A stretch of 64,000 bases of DNA from Natrialba swarupiae (lineage in GTDB: Archaea; Halobacteriota; Halobacteria; Halobacteriales; Natrialbaceae), in assembly GCF_008245225.1 (NCBI RefSeq), contig NZ_VTAW01000001.1, positions 355,253 through 419,252 of the forward strand, given 5' to 3'. The position numbers and the translations under genes were made by a program. Shown piece by piece: positions 35,108 to 43,969 of the stretch (positions within the stretch are counted from its first letter, which is position 1; each line of letters begins with the position of its first letter). The notes beneath the pieces were generated by a model that saw only the letters and a program-made list of their open reading frames with translations, did not search any database and had not been told where the DNA came from.

Positions 35108-36258
35108 GCGACCACGATTTCGTCTCCGGCGGAAAGCCTATTCCTATCGAACGCGGCGAGGGGGCGTCTCTCTACACCGGCGACGGCACCGAGTACGTCG
35201 ACGCCGGGGCGAGTTTCGCCTGTACGCCGCTGGGTCACTCCCATCCCGCGGTCGTGGAGGCCGTCCAGGAACAAGTCGAGAAGCTGACGTTCGTCGACTC
35301 CTCGTTCCCCGTCGAGGCACGCGAGAACGCCTACGCTTCGCTGATCGCAGCGACGCCCGACGGCCTCGAGAGTGCCTGGTTCTGTAACTCCGGGACCGAG
35401 GCCAACGAGGCCGCCTTGAAGTTCGCGCGCTCGGCGACCGGCGAGTCGACAATCGTCGCCGCCACCCGCTCGTTCCACGGGCGGACGATGGGTGCGCTCG
35501 CGGCCACCTGGAAGGACACGTACAAGAAACCGTTCGAACCCCTCGCGGGAGATGTCGAGTTCGTCCCCTACGGCGACGGCGAGGAACTCGCGGACGCGGT
35601 CGACGACGAGACCGCGGCGGTCATTCTCGAGCCGATCCAGGGCGAAGGCGGGATCAACGTCCCGCCGACGGGCTACCTCGAGACGGCCCGCGAACTGACC
35701 GACGAGGCGGGCGCGGCGCTCGTCTTGGACGAGGTCCAGACCGGCATGGGCCGGACGGGTTCGATGTGGGCCTGCGAGAACGCGGGCGTCACGCCCGACA
35801 TCCTCACGACGGCGAAGGGGCTGGGTAACGGCCTCCCCGTCGGGGCGGTTGCGGTACAGGACTGGATCGCCGACGGCGCGGCCTCGCACAACGCCACGTT
35901 CAGCGGCGGCCCCGTCGTCACCGCGGCCGTCCACGCGACCATCTCGACGCTCGTCGAGGAGGACGTTCCCGCCAACGCCGCCGAGATAGGCGAGTACCTC
36001 ACGACGGAACTCGAGGCTGCACTCGGCGACGAGATCCGCGAGGTCCGCGGTGAGGGGCTGTTGATCGGCATCGAACTGAAACGCGGCGCAAACCGCATCG
36101 CCCGCGACCTGGCGCTCGAACACCAGGTACTGGCACTGCCCGCGGGACGGACCGTCCTGCGATTGCTCCCGCCGCTCGTGATCGACGAATCGCATGCAGA
36201 TCAGCTCGTCGAGGCACTGAGTGCGGTCATCGCACCTGACACGAACGCCGACCAATGA
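35104..36258 (+). CDS. argD: acetylornithine/LysW-ornithine aminotransferase
   Basis: 384 residues, class III PLP aminotransferase. It converts the carrier-bound semialdehyde to LysW-ornithine (or lysine) with glutamate as donor. Motifs: ACTPLGHSHPAVVEAVQEQ, WFCNSGTEANEAALKFAR, VLDEVQTGMGRTGSMWA and ILTTAKGLGNGLPVGAVA with the Schiff-base Lys. Overlaps argB (35104-35107) and argE (36255-36258) by four bases each. Confidence 0.95.
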   Translation: MSDHDFVSGGKPIPIERGEGASLYTGDGTEYVDAGASFACTPLGHSHPAVVEAVQEQVEKLTFVDSSFPVEARENAYASLIAATPDGLESAWFCNSGTEANEAALKFARSATGESTIVAATRSFHGRTMGALAATWKDTYKKPFEPLAGDVEFVPYGDGEELADAVDDETAAVILEPIQGEGGINVPPTGYLETARELTDEAGAALVLDEVQTGMGRTGSMWACENAGVTPDILTTAKGLGNGLPVGAVAVQDWIADGAASHNATFSGGPVVTAAVHATISTLVEEDVPANAAEIGEYLTTELEAALGDEIREVRGEGLLIGIELKRGANRIARDLALEHQVLALPAGRTVLRLLPPLVIDESHADQLVEALSAVIAPDTNADQ

Positions 36259-37325
36259 GCGCGACGATGGAAGGAGAGGTTTCGCTCGAGGACGCCCGCG
36301 AGTTGCTCGTCGATCTCGTCTCGACCCCCTCGCCGTCGGGCGAGGAACGCGAGGCGGCACAACGGCTGGTCGACTTTTTCGAGGCCCACGACCGCAAGGT
36401 CTGGATCGACGCCGTCGGAAACGTCCGCGCGCCGGCAGACGACTCGGTCCTGCTCACCTCACACGTCGACACCGTCCCGGGTGAGATTCCCGTCGAGGTC
36501 GAGGAGACGGGCGACGACGAGATCCTCTGGGGCCGTGGCAGCGTCGACGCGACGGGGCCACTCGTCGCGATGGCGGCGGCCGCCGTCCGCACGGGCGTCT
36601 CCTTCGTCGGCGTCGTCGGCGAGGAGATCGACTCGCGTGGCTCGCGCTATCTGGTCGACGATCGAGACACCGCGCCGGCGGCCGTCGTCAACGGCGAACC
36701 CTCCGGGGCCGACGGGATTACGCTGGGGTATCGTGGACTGATCGCCGGCACGTACGTCGCGACGAGCGAATCCGGTCACACCTCTCGCCCGGACCCGAAC
36801 GCGATTCAACACGCCGTCAGCTGGTGGTCGGCCGTCGAGGATCACTTCGAAGCCGGCGAGTACGAACCCGTCTTCGAGCAGGTGACGACCAAGCCCGTCG
36901 ACATCGAAGGCGGCATCAGCGAGGACGGGCTCTCCGTCGAGACGACGATGGCCGTCCAGCTTCGGGTCCCGCCCACACTCGACGTCGAGACCGTCCGCGA
37001 AGCCGCGGAGGCCGAACTCGAGGTCGGAACCGTCACCTGGAAGGACAAGGTCCCGCCCGTGATGATGAGCCCGCGAACGGAGGTCGCACGGGCCTTTCGC
37101 GTCGCGATCCGAGCGGTTGGCGACGATCCGCGCCTGGTCCGAAAGACCGGCACCAGCGACATGAACATCTACGCCGGGGCGTGGGACTGTCCGATGGTGA
37201 CGTACGGGCCGGGCAACTCCGAGCTCGACCACGCTCCCGACGAACGCCTCTCGCTTGCGGAGTTCGACCGGTCGGTCGAGATTCTCGAGCGAGTGGCGAA
37301 GACGCTACGAGGTGACGACGCATGA
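36255..37325 (+). CDS. argE: LysW-ornithine (lysine) hydrolase, M20 family
   Basis: 356 residues. It frees ornithine (and/or lysine) from LysW. Metal ligands are visible as VLLTSHVDTVPGEIP (His), LWGRGSVDATGPL (Asp), VGVVGEEIDSRGSR (Glu-Glu) and TGTSDMNIYAG. This is the LysK type rather than classical bacterial ArgE. Overlaps argD and argF by four bases each, so it must be the release step of the operon. Confidence 0.92.
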   Translation: MSATMEGEVSLEDARELLVDLVSTPSPSGEEREAAQRLVDFFEAHDRKVWIDAVGNVRAPADDSVLLTSHVDTVPGEIPVEVEETGDDEILWGRGSVDATGPLVAMAAAAVRTGVSFVGVVGEEIDSRGSRYLVDDRDTAPAAVVNGEPSGADGITLGYRGLIAGTYVATSESGHTSRPDPNAIQHAVSWWSAVEDHFEAGEYEPVFEQVTTKPVDIEGGISEDGLSVETTMAVQLRVPPTLDVETVREAAEAELEVGTVTWKDKVPPVMMSPRTEVARAFRVAIRAVGDDPRLVRKTGTSDMNIYAGAWDCPMVTYGPGNSELDHAPDERLSLAEFDRSVEILERVAKTLRGDDA

Positions 37326-38233
37326 CACAGCCACGCCATTTCCTCGAGATCGACGACCTCTCGAGAGACGAACTGTTCGCGGTCCTAGACCGCGCGGAGA
37401 CGTACAAGGACGCACAGGAAAACGGTGAGGATCACGAGGATCTGGAGGGTCAGACCCTCGGAATGATCTTCCAGAAGCCGAGCACCCGGACCCGCGTCTC
37501 CTTCGAGACGGGGATGACCCAGCTCGGCGGCCACGCGGTCTTCCTCGGCGAGGACGACATCCAGCTCGGCCACGGCGAGCCGCTGAAAGACACCTCGCGG
37601 ACGCTCTCGCGGTACGTCGACGCAGTGATGGCCCGCGTGTTCAAACACGACAACATCGAGGTGCTCGCCGAGTACGCCTCGGTGCCGATCGTTAACGGGC
37701 TCACCGACGACGCCCACCCCTGCCAGACGCTAGCGGATCTGCTGACGATCCGCGAGCACAACGGCGGATTTGAAGATGTGTCGGTCGCCTGGGTTGGCGA
37801 CGGCAACAACGTCGCCCAGTCGTTCGCGATCGGGGCCGCACTCGCCGGTATCGACCTGACCGTGGCGACGCCGGCGGGCTACGAAGTCGACGACGCCGTC
37901 AGCGAGCGCGCTCGAGAACTCGGCGGCGAGCCGGCGACGACGGCCGACCCCGTCGAGGCGGTCGACGGTGCGGACGTCATCTACACCGACGTCTGGATCA
38001 GCATGGGCCAGGAGGACGAACGCGACGTCCGAATGGACGACTTCGAGGGGTTCCAGGTCAACGAGGAACTGCTCTCGAACGCCCCCGACGCGTCGGTTAT
38101 GCACTGTCTACCCGCCCACCGCGGCGAGGAGGTCACCGACGCCGTCGTCGAGAGCGATCGATCGATCGTCTTCGACCAGGCCGAGAACCGACTGCACGCA
38201 CAGAAGGCGCTTTTGAGCTGGCTGCTCGAGTAA
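37322..38233 (+). CDS. argF: ornithine carbamoyltransferase
   Basis: 303 residues. It makes citrulline from ornithine and carbamoyl phosphate. All hallmarks are there: FQKPSTRTRVSFETGM (carbamoyl-phosphate binding STRT), DAHPCQTLADLLTIRE, and VMHCLPAHRGEEVTDAV with the catalytic Cys of HCLP. Full length. Last gene of the operon; a 178-bp gap follows. Its N-terminus overlaps argE. Confidence 0.97.
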   Translation: MTQPRHFLEIDDLSRDELFAVLDRAETYKDAQENGEDHEDLEGQTLGMIFQKPSTRTRVSFETGMTQLGGHAVFLGEDDIQLGHGEPLKDTSRTLSRYVDAVMARVFKHDNIEVLAEYASVPIVNGLTDDAHPCQTLADLLTIREHNGGFEDVSVAWVGDGNNVAQSFAIGAALAGIDLTVATPAGYEVDDAVSERARELGGEPATTADPVEAVDGADVIYTDVWISMGQEDERDVRMDDFEGFQVNEELLSNAPDASVMHCLPAHRGEEVTDAVVESDRSIVFDQAENRLHAQKALLSWLLE

Positions 38234-38382
38234 CCTCCACTCGAGAACTTCGTCGGCTGATCCGACGGGGCGATGTCGACGGTAAACGGCGTCTACCACG
38301 ACCCAACAGCAGCTTTCGCCCATAAATTCTCAATTTCGTTTCGACGGGTTCCGTTCAGCGAACCGAACTGTCGTTCGTGGTT

Positions 38383-38388
38383 ATATGA
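38383..38388 (+). promoter_or_regulatory. TATA box of the 25-residue membrane peptide
   Basis: TTATAT within GGTTATATGA, 24-29 bp before the ATG at 38412, as for a leaderless archaeal message. Confidence 0.6.
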
Positions 38389-38411
38389 CCCGTTCGGATA
38401 GGGACGAACGC

Positions 38412-38489
38412 ATGTGGCTCAGAATCGTCGTCGCCGCAATCTTGCTGTTGGCGGGGCCAGCGGCAATGATCGCGCTGATCGTCGCGTGA
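38412..38489 (+). CDS. 25-residue membrane microprotein
   Basis: ATG at 38412 to a TGA at 38487-38489. The peptide MWLRIVVAAILLLAGPAAMI and LIVA is a single hydrophobic helix with one basic residue at the N-terminus. Its TATA box sits at leaderless distance. There is no cleavage motif. Too short to classify. It could be a small toxin-like or complex-tuning membrane peptide. Confidence 0.5.
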   Translation: MWLRIVVAAILLLAGPAAMIALIVA

Positions 38490-38580
38490 GCGAGCGAAAC
38501 GGGGGTATCGATCGCTGAAAATCGCCGATAACAACTGTATGAGAGGGATCGCCGCGCAGGTCTGTCGATCCCCATCACGG

Positions 38581-38670
38581 GCGGGGAACAGTCGCGACAG
38601 GGCGGTCGGCTGGGGCACAATCGTGACACGGCGGATCGGGTGGGGCACAATCGTGGCAGGGCGGATCGGG
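38581..38670. repeat. three 30-bp tandem repeats upstream of thrC
   Basis: Units at 38581, 38611 and 38641, each 30 bp. The second and third begin TGGGGCACAATCGTG and end GGCGGATCGGG; the first is diverged (GCGGGGAACAGTCGCGACAG). They lie 63-152 bp before the thrC ATG and may hold a DNA-binding site. Confidence 0.75.
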
Positions 38671-38732
38671 CGGCACTGCTCTCGCCGCTCAATCCACGCA
38701 CTTTTTCTCCCTCGCCTCCCTCTCGGCTGATA

Positions 38733-39992
38733 ATGAGTCTCAGTCTCTCCGCCGAGCAACCGGCGGTTCCCGACGACGCCGACGACGGCGTCTGGCTCGA
38801 GTGTATCGAGTGTGGCGAAACCTTCCCACCGTTCGAGGACGTCCGCTACACCTGCGACGAGTGTGACGGACTGCTCGAGGTTCGGTACGCCGATCTCCCG
38901 ACGTTCGACGACTTCGAGGGCGAGGGCGTCTGGCGCTACGCCGACGCGCTCCCGCTCTCCGAAGGCGTCACGACCCAGGAGGGAGCAACGCCGCTGTACG
39001 AAGTCCCCCGACTCGAGGAGTCGGTCGGCGTCGAGGCCTTACGGATCAAACACGAGGGAATGAATCCGACGGGGTCGTTCAAGGATCGGGGCATGACCGT
39101 CGGCGTCGCCGTCGCGAAGGAACTCGGCGTCGACCGACTCGCCTGTGCATCGACCGGAAACACGAGCGCCGCCCTCGCCGCCTACGGCTCCCGCGGCGGG
39201 ATGGAGACGCTCGTCCTCCTGCCTGCGGGGAAGGTCGCCGCGGGCAAGATCGCCCAGGCCAGTTTGCACGGCGCGCGAATCCTCGAGGTCGACGGCAACT
39301 TCGACGCCTGTCTGGACATCGTCCAGGAACTCGCTGCAGGCGGCGAGGCCTACCTGCTTAACTCGCTGAACCCGTTCCGACTCGAGGGCCAGAAGACGAT
39401 CGGCCTCGAGATCCTCGAAGGATTCCTCGCGGACTACGACGCCGTTCCCGACCGGATCGTCCTCCCGGTCGGCAACGCGGGCAACACCTCGGCGCTGTAC
39501 AAGGCGTTTCGCGAACTCGTCCAGGCGGGCGAACTCGCGGAGAGCGAGGTGCCCAAACTGACCGGCGTCCAGGCGGAGGGCGCAGCGCCGATGGTCGAAG
39601 CGATCGAAAACGACGCAGACGAGGTCCGGCGTTGGGAGGAAGTCGAGACGCGAGCGACGGCGATCCGGATCGGCAACCCGGTCAACGCGCCGAAGGCCTT
39701 GCCTGGCATCCGCGAGACCGGCGGCACCGCCATCGCCGTTTCGGACGAGGAGATCACCGACGCACAGCGCGACCTCGCCGGTGAAGGGATCGGCGTCGAG
39801 CCGGCCTCTGCAGCGTCCGTCGCCGGCCTCCGAAAGCTACGCGCCGAGGGAATCGTCGACGACGACGAGCGCGTCGCCTGCCTGACGACGGGCCACCTGC
39901 TCAAGGACCCAGACGCGGCCGCCGCTGCGGGTAACGATCCGGAGCCGGTGCCGGCCGATACGGCGGGCGTTCTCGAGCACCTGCGATCCTGA
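38733..39992 (+). CDS. thrC: threonine synthase
   Basis: 419 residues from the ATG at 38733. It converts O-phosphohomoserine to threonine with PLP. A zinc ribbon of two Cys pairs is at the N-terminus (CIECGETFPPFE, CDECDGLLEV). GMNPTGSFKDRGMTVGVAVA holds the PLP Lys, followed by CASTGNTSAALAAYGSRGG. Length and order fit the archaeal class. CACTTTTTC lies about 30 bp upstream of the start. No leader was seen, only the tandem repeats. Confidence 0.94.
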   Translation: MSLSLSAEQPAVPDDADDGVWLECIECGETFPPFEDVRYTCDECDGLLEVRYADLPTFDDFEGEGVWRYADALPLSEGVTTQEGATPLYEVPRLEESVGVEALRIKHEGMNPTGSFKDRGMTVGVAVAKELGVDRLACASTGNTSAALAAYGSRGGMETLVLLPAGKVAAGKIAQASLHGARILEVDGNFDACLDIVQELAAGGEAYLLNSLNPFRLEGQKTIGLEILEGFLADYDAVPDRIVLPVGNAGNTSALYKAFRELVQAGELAESEVPKLTGVQAEGAAPMVEAIENDADEVRRWEEVETRATAIRIGNPVNAPKALPGIRETGGTAIAVSDEEITDAQRDLAGEGIGVEPASAASVAGLRKLRAEGIVDDDERVACLTTGHLLKDPDAAAAAGNDPEPVPADTAGVLEHLRS

Positions 39993-40097
39993 AATCCAAA
40001 TCCGAACTCGAACGACGGACGCACGACCCACGTCAGACAGTCTGACGCCCGACTGACTGAGCTTTTTGCCCGTCTACGTCGTATCAGTTTTCGGCTC

Positions 40098-40457
40098 ATG
40101 TCCGCCGAGCAACAGCCCGCTGACGATACTCCCTCCAGGACCGAACAGACACTCGATCCGCGGTCGGGCGTCGAGTTCGCTTTCCAATCAAGCACCTCGA
40201 ACACGAGCACCGAACCGGCGGCGCCGGGCCAGGCCGCCGATTCGGGGGAGTCGCTCCCCGCCCGGATCGAACGAACGTATCTCCGTACCAGAGTCGCCGC
40301 CCTCGAGTCCGAACTCGAGGCGAGTGAACGGCGACGACAGGACGTCATCGAGCAGTACGAACGAATCCTCGAGAACTGGCGAGCGGACGCGAGCAGTCAG
40401 GACGGCGACCAGACGTCCGAGGGCCCGCTCGGGCGACTGCTCGACGGTTGGCGCTGA
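40098..40457 (+). CDS. 119-residue protein with a coiled coil
   Basis: MSAEQQPADDTPSRTEQTLD and a Ser/Thr/Ala-rich region make the first 60 residues. Then RVAALESELEASERRRQDVI and on to QYERILENW form a clear heptad-type coiled coil (residues ~65-95). No signal or membrane helix. Seems a real haloarchaeal gene, function unknown. Confidence 0.65.
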   Translation: MSAEQQPADDTPSRTEQTLDPRSGVEFAFQSSTSNTSTEPAAPGQAADSGESLPARIERTYLRTRVAALESELEASERRRQDVIEQYERILENWRADASSQDGDQTSEGPLGRLLDGWR

Positions 40458-40518
40458 GTTATACGGGTTACTGCGGTGAGTTTCCGGTCCGCCCGCGGAC
40501 GTATCGCGGGTGGGCGGA

Positions 40519-40624
40519 AACCGGTTTACGACAGCCCGTCTCATACGGATTGTTGTAGCGTTTTACCGGTGATCGCTCCGACGGGAGCGTCGATCACCGG
40601 TAAAGAACGACAACGGACCGTATC
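40519..40624. repeat. family A palindromic repeats, one full copy abutting a half copy
   Basis: The full copy spans 40542-40624: CATACGGATTGTTGT at one end and ACGACAACGGACCGTATC at the other. The core is TTTACCGGTGATC (40562-40574) and GATCACCGGTAAA (40592-40604) around GCTCC/GGAGC. Before it, GTTTACGACAGCCCGTCTCA matches the right end of the family as seen at 21.2 kb. It may act as a bidirectional terminator between the convergent genes on either side. Confidence 0.75.
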
Positions 40625-41402
40625 AGTCCGAGCCGCCGACACTCGCACGCGACCCCGTCGAAGCCCCCTCGGTACTCTTCGTGGCCGTCTCCACATCCGC
40701 GTTCGTCGCGCTCGCAGTCGCGCCACCCTCGCTGACGAACTCGAGGAAGTTATCGAAGACGAGCTTCGCCTCGCAGGCCGCACGGTAGTTCTCCGCGGTG
40801 ATCGCCGCGAGTATCGAGTCGCGACGCTCGTCGGTGAGCTCTTTCCGATGGACGAGTTCGCGGGCGGTCTTGCGGTCGTACTCGGGGTGAAACTGGACGC
40901 CGAAGACGTGGTCCTTGCGAAACCCGTGGTTCGAGTACTCGTTTTCCGCCAGCGGCGTCGCACCGGGCGGAAGCTCCGTTACCGCGTCGGAGTGGCTCGT
41001 AAAGGCAGTAAACTCCTCGGCGATGCCCTCGAGGAGCCGCGAGGAATCGACTGCCGTTCGCTCGATTTGGCTGTAGCCGACCTCGTAGACGCCCATGTCC
41101 TCGACCGTCCCCCCGAGAACGTCGGCGAGTAGCTGGTGACCCCAACAGACGCCGAGAAACGGAACCCCGCGGTCGGTCGCCTCGGCGACCCACTCCTTGG
41201 TCGTCTCGATCCAGGGCTCGTCCCAGTAGACGGACGTCCGCGAACCGGTGACGACGGCACCGTCGAACTCGTATCCGTCGGGAAGCGAGCCATCGGTGAC
41301 GTCGAACTCCGACAGCGAGGCGTCGAGTTCGCGCCGGAAGTTCCGCGTCGTGTTGTCGTCCCGCTGGGTTGCGTTCAGGACGGCAATACGCAGTTGACTC
41401 AT
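40623..41402 (-). CDS. class I glutamine amidotransferase-like protein
   Basis: 259 residues. The triad is complete: Cys in PFLGVCWGHQLLADVLGG, His and Glu in FGVQFHPEYDRKTA. This is the GMP-synthase-like GATase type (the COG0518 group). No ammonia-accepting domain is fused, and no partner gene is next to it. The C-terminal ~45 residues are Ala/Thr/Ser-rich. Acceptor unknown. Confidence 0.87.
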   Translation of the reverse strand: MSQLRIAVLNATQRDDNTTRNFRRELDASLSEFDVTDGSLPDGYEFDGAVVTGSRTSVYWDEPWIETTKEWVAEATDRGVPFLGVCWGHQLLADVLGGTVEDMGVYEVGYSQIERTAVDSSRLLEGIAEEFTAFTSHSDAVTELPPGATPLAENEYSNHGFRKDHVFGVQFHPEYDRKTARELVHRKELTDERRDSILAAITAENYRAACEAKLVFDNFLEFVSEGGATASATNADVETATKSTEGASTGSRASVGGSD

Positions 41403-41533
41403 CGTCGGCTACTGGCCACCGCGGACTGATAGCCTTTCCGCACGTCGCGGACGTTGCCGCGAGCGCGGACGACGCTCCCACGGTCGAGGCGGTTCGATCC
41501 CAGTGCGCGCTCGAGCTGGCGAATCCGGAGATC

Positions 41534-42826
41534 CTACTCGAGTGTGTAGTACCCTCGATCGTCGCGATGGACCGTCTCACCGGTGTCGAACCAGCCGTCG
41601 ACGAACCGGCCGGCCTCGACGTCGGGGTCCGCCCGGGTCGGATCCGCGTCAGCAGCGACGTCGACCTCGTCGTCGACAAAATCGGCAGCATTTACGTAGC
41701 CGTCCGCGACGACCGGTCCGGACACCTGAAGCCGTCCCGTCGTAGCGCTCTCGAGGACGTCACCGTGCCCGTCGACCAGCCGGACACGGCAGTCGGGAAG
41801 CGGGAGTCCGATCTCTCCGTCATCGGTAGGGAGATCGTCCCGAAGCGAGGAGATCGCATCCGTGGGCTGGCAGAGCCCGGTCGGACACTCGAGTCGGCCG
41901 TACGCTCGAGAGATATGGATCCCGCGATCGCGATAGGGCTCGAGAATCTCGGCCGAGACGGATCGATCGGGAATCGCCAGCTCGAGCGAGTCGACGGCGG
42001 TGGCGAACGACGTCTCCGCGGCGAGATTTCGAAACGCGATCTTTCGGCCGGCGAGCACCGTCGCGTTCTCGTCTTCGATCGCGGTTAGCGCATCACCGGG
42101 GTCGAACGCTCGGTCGAGCAGGAGTCGCCCGCCGACGTACAGTATCGGGAGCGCGACTCGGAGGAGGCTATCGGGGACGGAAAGCGGCGTAACCAGCGGT
42201 GCGACGTCCTCGCTCGAGAGTCCCCACGCGACGAGCGCCGAGATGCAGTTCCACTCGAGGGTGCGCTCGGTAAACGTCGCAATCGGCCGTCCCTCCTCGG
42301 CGTGGAGCGCCAGGAGAGGCCGGTCTCGAGCGTCGGATTCCAGTCCTGGGCGCGAGTCGTCTCCGGACCGTGTGGCGGTCGAATCGCCGTCAGCGTCGCC
42401 GGGGTCGACGTCCGCCAACTGCTCGAGCGTCACGGGGCGGTCGAACGGAATCGATCGCACGAGATCGCGCTGGGCGGACTCGGCGACCACGAGTGCGGGC
42501 TCGAGCACCTCGAACGGGCGTTCGACCGTCACCGGGGTCAGCAGGTGCGAAATCGGCACGAACGTCGCGCCGAGGCGCCGGCAGGCAAACAGGAGACCGA
42601 GCGAGATGACCCGATTTCGCGTCACCAGACAGACGGTGTCGCTGGGGTCGACGCCGAGCGCCGAGAGGCGGTTCGCGAGGTCGTCCGCCAGCCGGGAGAG
42701 TTCGCCGTAGGAGACGGACTCCTCGTGGGTGATCTCGTCGGGCGCGTCCAGCCGCTCCTCGGAGATGTCGACGACCGCCGTCCGGTCGGGAAACCGCTCG
42801 GCCCGTCGAGCCAGCGAGAGGGTCAC
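41534..42826 (-). CDS. truncated and degenerate adenylate-forming (acyl-CoA synthetase-like) protein
   Basis: 430 residues of the ANL superfamily. N-terminal parts are seen: SYGELSRLADDLANRLSALG, then RVISLGLLFACRRLGATFVP and GRLQVSGPVVADGYV, and the hinge-side GWFDTGETVHRDDRGYYTLE at the very C-terminus. The P-loop that should read TSGTTGxPK is replaced by LHAEEGRPIATFTERT, and the C-terminal lid with the catalytic Lys is missing. Usual family length is 500-550. It may be inactive or bind ligands only. Confidence 0.8.
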   Translation of the reverse strand: MTLSLARRAERFPDRTAVVDISEERLDAPDEITHEESVSYGELSRLADDLANRLSALGVDPSDTVCLVTRNRVISLGLLFACRRLGATFVPISHLLTPVTVERPFEVLEPALVVAESAQRDLVRSIPFDRPVTLEQLADVDPGDADGDSTATRSGDDSRPGLESDARDRPLLALHAEEGRPIATFTERTLEWNCISALVAWGLSSEDVAPLVTPLSVPDSLLRVALPILYVGGRLLLDRAFDPGDALTAIEDENATVLAGRKIAFRNLAAETSFATAVDSLELAIPDRSVSAEILEPYRDRGIHISRAYGRLECPTGLCQPTDAISSLRDDLPTDDGEIGLPLPDCRVRLVDGHGDVLESATTGRLQVSGPVVADGYVNAADFVDDEVDVAADADPTRADPDVEAGRFVDGWFDTGETVHRDDRGYYTLE

Positions 42827-42925
42827 GAAGAGCGCTACGACGCTCGAGTCCGTAGGCTGTCGGCGCTCGCTCGCAAGGATGGGGCCGAGTACAAGCGCAT
42901 TTTGGTGACGAACCGAACAGAATCG

Positions 42926-43711
42926 CTACGAGGTATCCCCTGATTGGGCCTCGAGAAAGCCCGCGAGTAGATCGTTCACCGCGCGCGACTGTTCGACGAA
43001 CGCGAGGTGGCCCGCTCCCTCGAGGGGAACGAACTCGCCCCGCGGGAGTCCTCTCGCGAGGTCTTCGCCTGCGGAGACGGGGACGAGGTCGTCTTCGGTG
43101 CCGTGGAAGACGCGGGTCGGCTGCGTCACGTCGGTCAGCGAGTCGGTCGCGTCGACCCCTTCGAGCGCCGCGACCTGGGCCTCCCAGCCCGCGCGGTCGG
43201 CGTCGCCGTCGACCCGCCAGTCGACGATTCCCTCACAGACGTCGGGGTGAGAGTCGCGGAAGTCGGCCGAGAGCCCCGTCGACAGCGACTCGCGAAGCGC
43301 CTCGCGGTCGCCCGGCGGTGCGAACAACGGTTCGAGGTCGAACGCGGACTCTTCGGCCGCGGTAGCAAAGAGCGAGAGCGTCGCGACGCGACTCGAGGTC
43401 CGGGCGGCCCGCAGGGCAATCGCACCGCCGAGGCCGCAGCCGACGAGGTGGGCGTTTCGGACGCCGCATTCGGCAAGCACCGCCTCGAGGTCGGCGACGA
43501 GGTCCTCGAGGGAGTAGGGGCCGCGCGGGGCGTCGGAGCGACCGGTGCCCCGGAGATCCCAGACGATCGCCTCGTAGGGGCCGGCGAGACCGGCGTGTTG
43601 CCAGCCCCACGACCAGCCGCCGAGGCCGGCCTCGGGAATGAAAACGACGGGGTCGCCGTCTCCCTCGCGGTCGTAGTACAACGAGACGGAGCCGTTCGTG
43701 GCAGTCGGCAT
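42926..43711 (-). CDS. alpha/beta hydrolase lacking the nucleophilic serine
   Basis: 261 residues from the ATG at 43709-43711. Order: VFIPEAGLGGWSWGWQ, VWDLRGTGRSDAPRGPYS, then the nucleophile elbow AHLVGCGLGGAIALRAA, later FHGTEDDLVPVSAGE (Asp) and LEGAGHLAFVEQ (His). The elbow is G-C-G-L-G instead of G-x-S-x-G: Ser is Gly. With Cys next to it, catalysis might be lost or altered. Otherwise typical of the haloperoxidase/esterase group. Downstream of the adenylate-forming gene's start by 99 bp, on the same strand. Confidence 0.87.
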   Translation of the reverse strand: MPTATNGSVSLYYDREGDGDPVVFIPEAGLGGWSWGWQHAGLAGPYEAIVWDLRGTGRSDAPRGPYSLEDLVADLEAVLAECGVRNAHLVGCGLGGAIALRAARTSSRVATLSLFATAAEESAFDLEPLFAPPGDREALRESLSTGLSADFRDSHPDVCEGIVDWRVDGDADRAGWEAQVAALEGVDATDSLTDVTQPTRVFHGTEDDLVPVSAGEDLARGLPRGEFVPLEGAGHLAFVEQSRAVNDLLAGFLEAQSGDTS

Positions 43712-43969
43712 ACTCGAGATGACCGGACGGAGCGAGACGACGGTTTCGGTTTGGTCCGACCGGAGAACGCGCCCAGAACCGGCACGAACGACGGCCACTC
43801 GCCGCGAGTATTTGTGTCGTAGAAGCGGGAACCCCCGTCGCTTGAGGGCGAAATCATGCGGGTGTCCGAAGAGCTCGGAATCGTTCCATGGGGCGTGACT
43901 CCGGACTCCCGGCGTCGATCGGAGAGATCGATCGAAGGGTTGATCCTGCTCTCCACGACACGATGTGAC

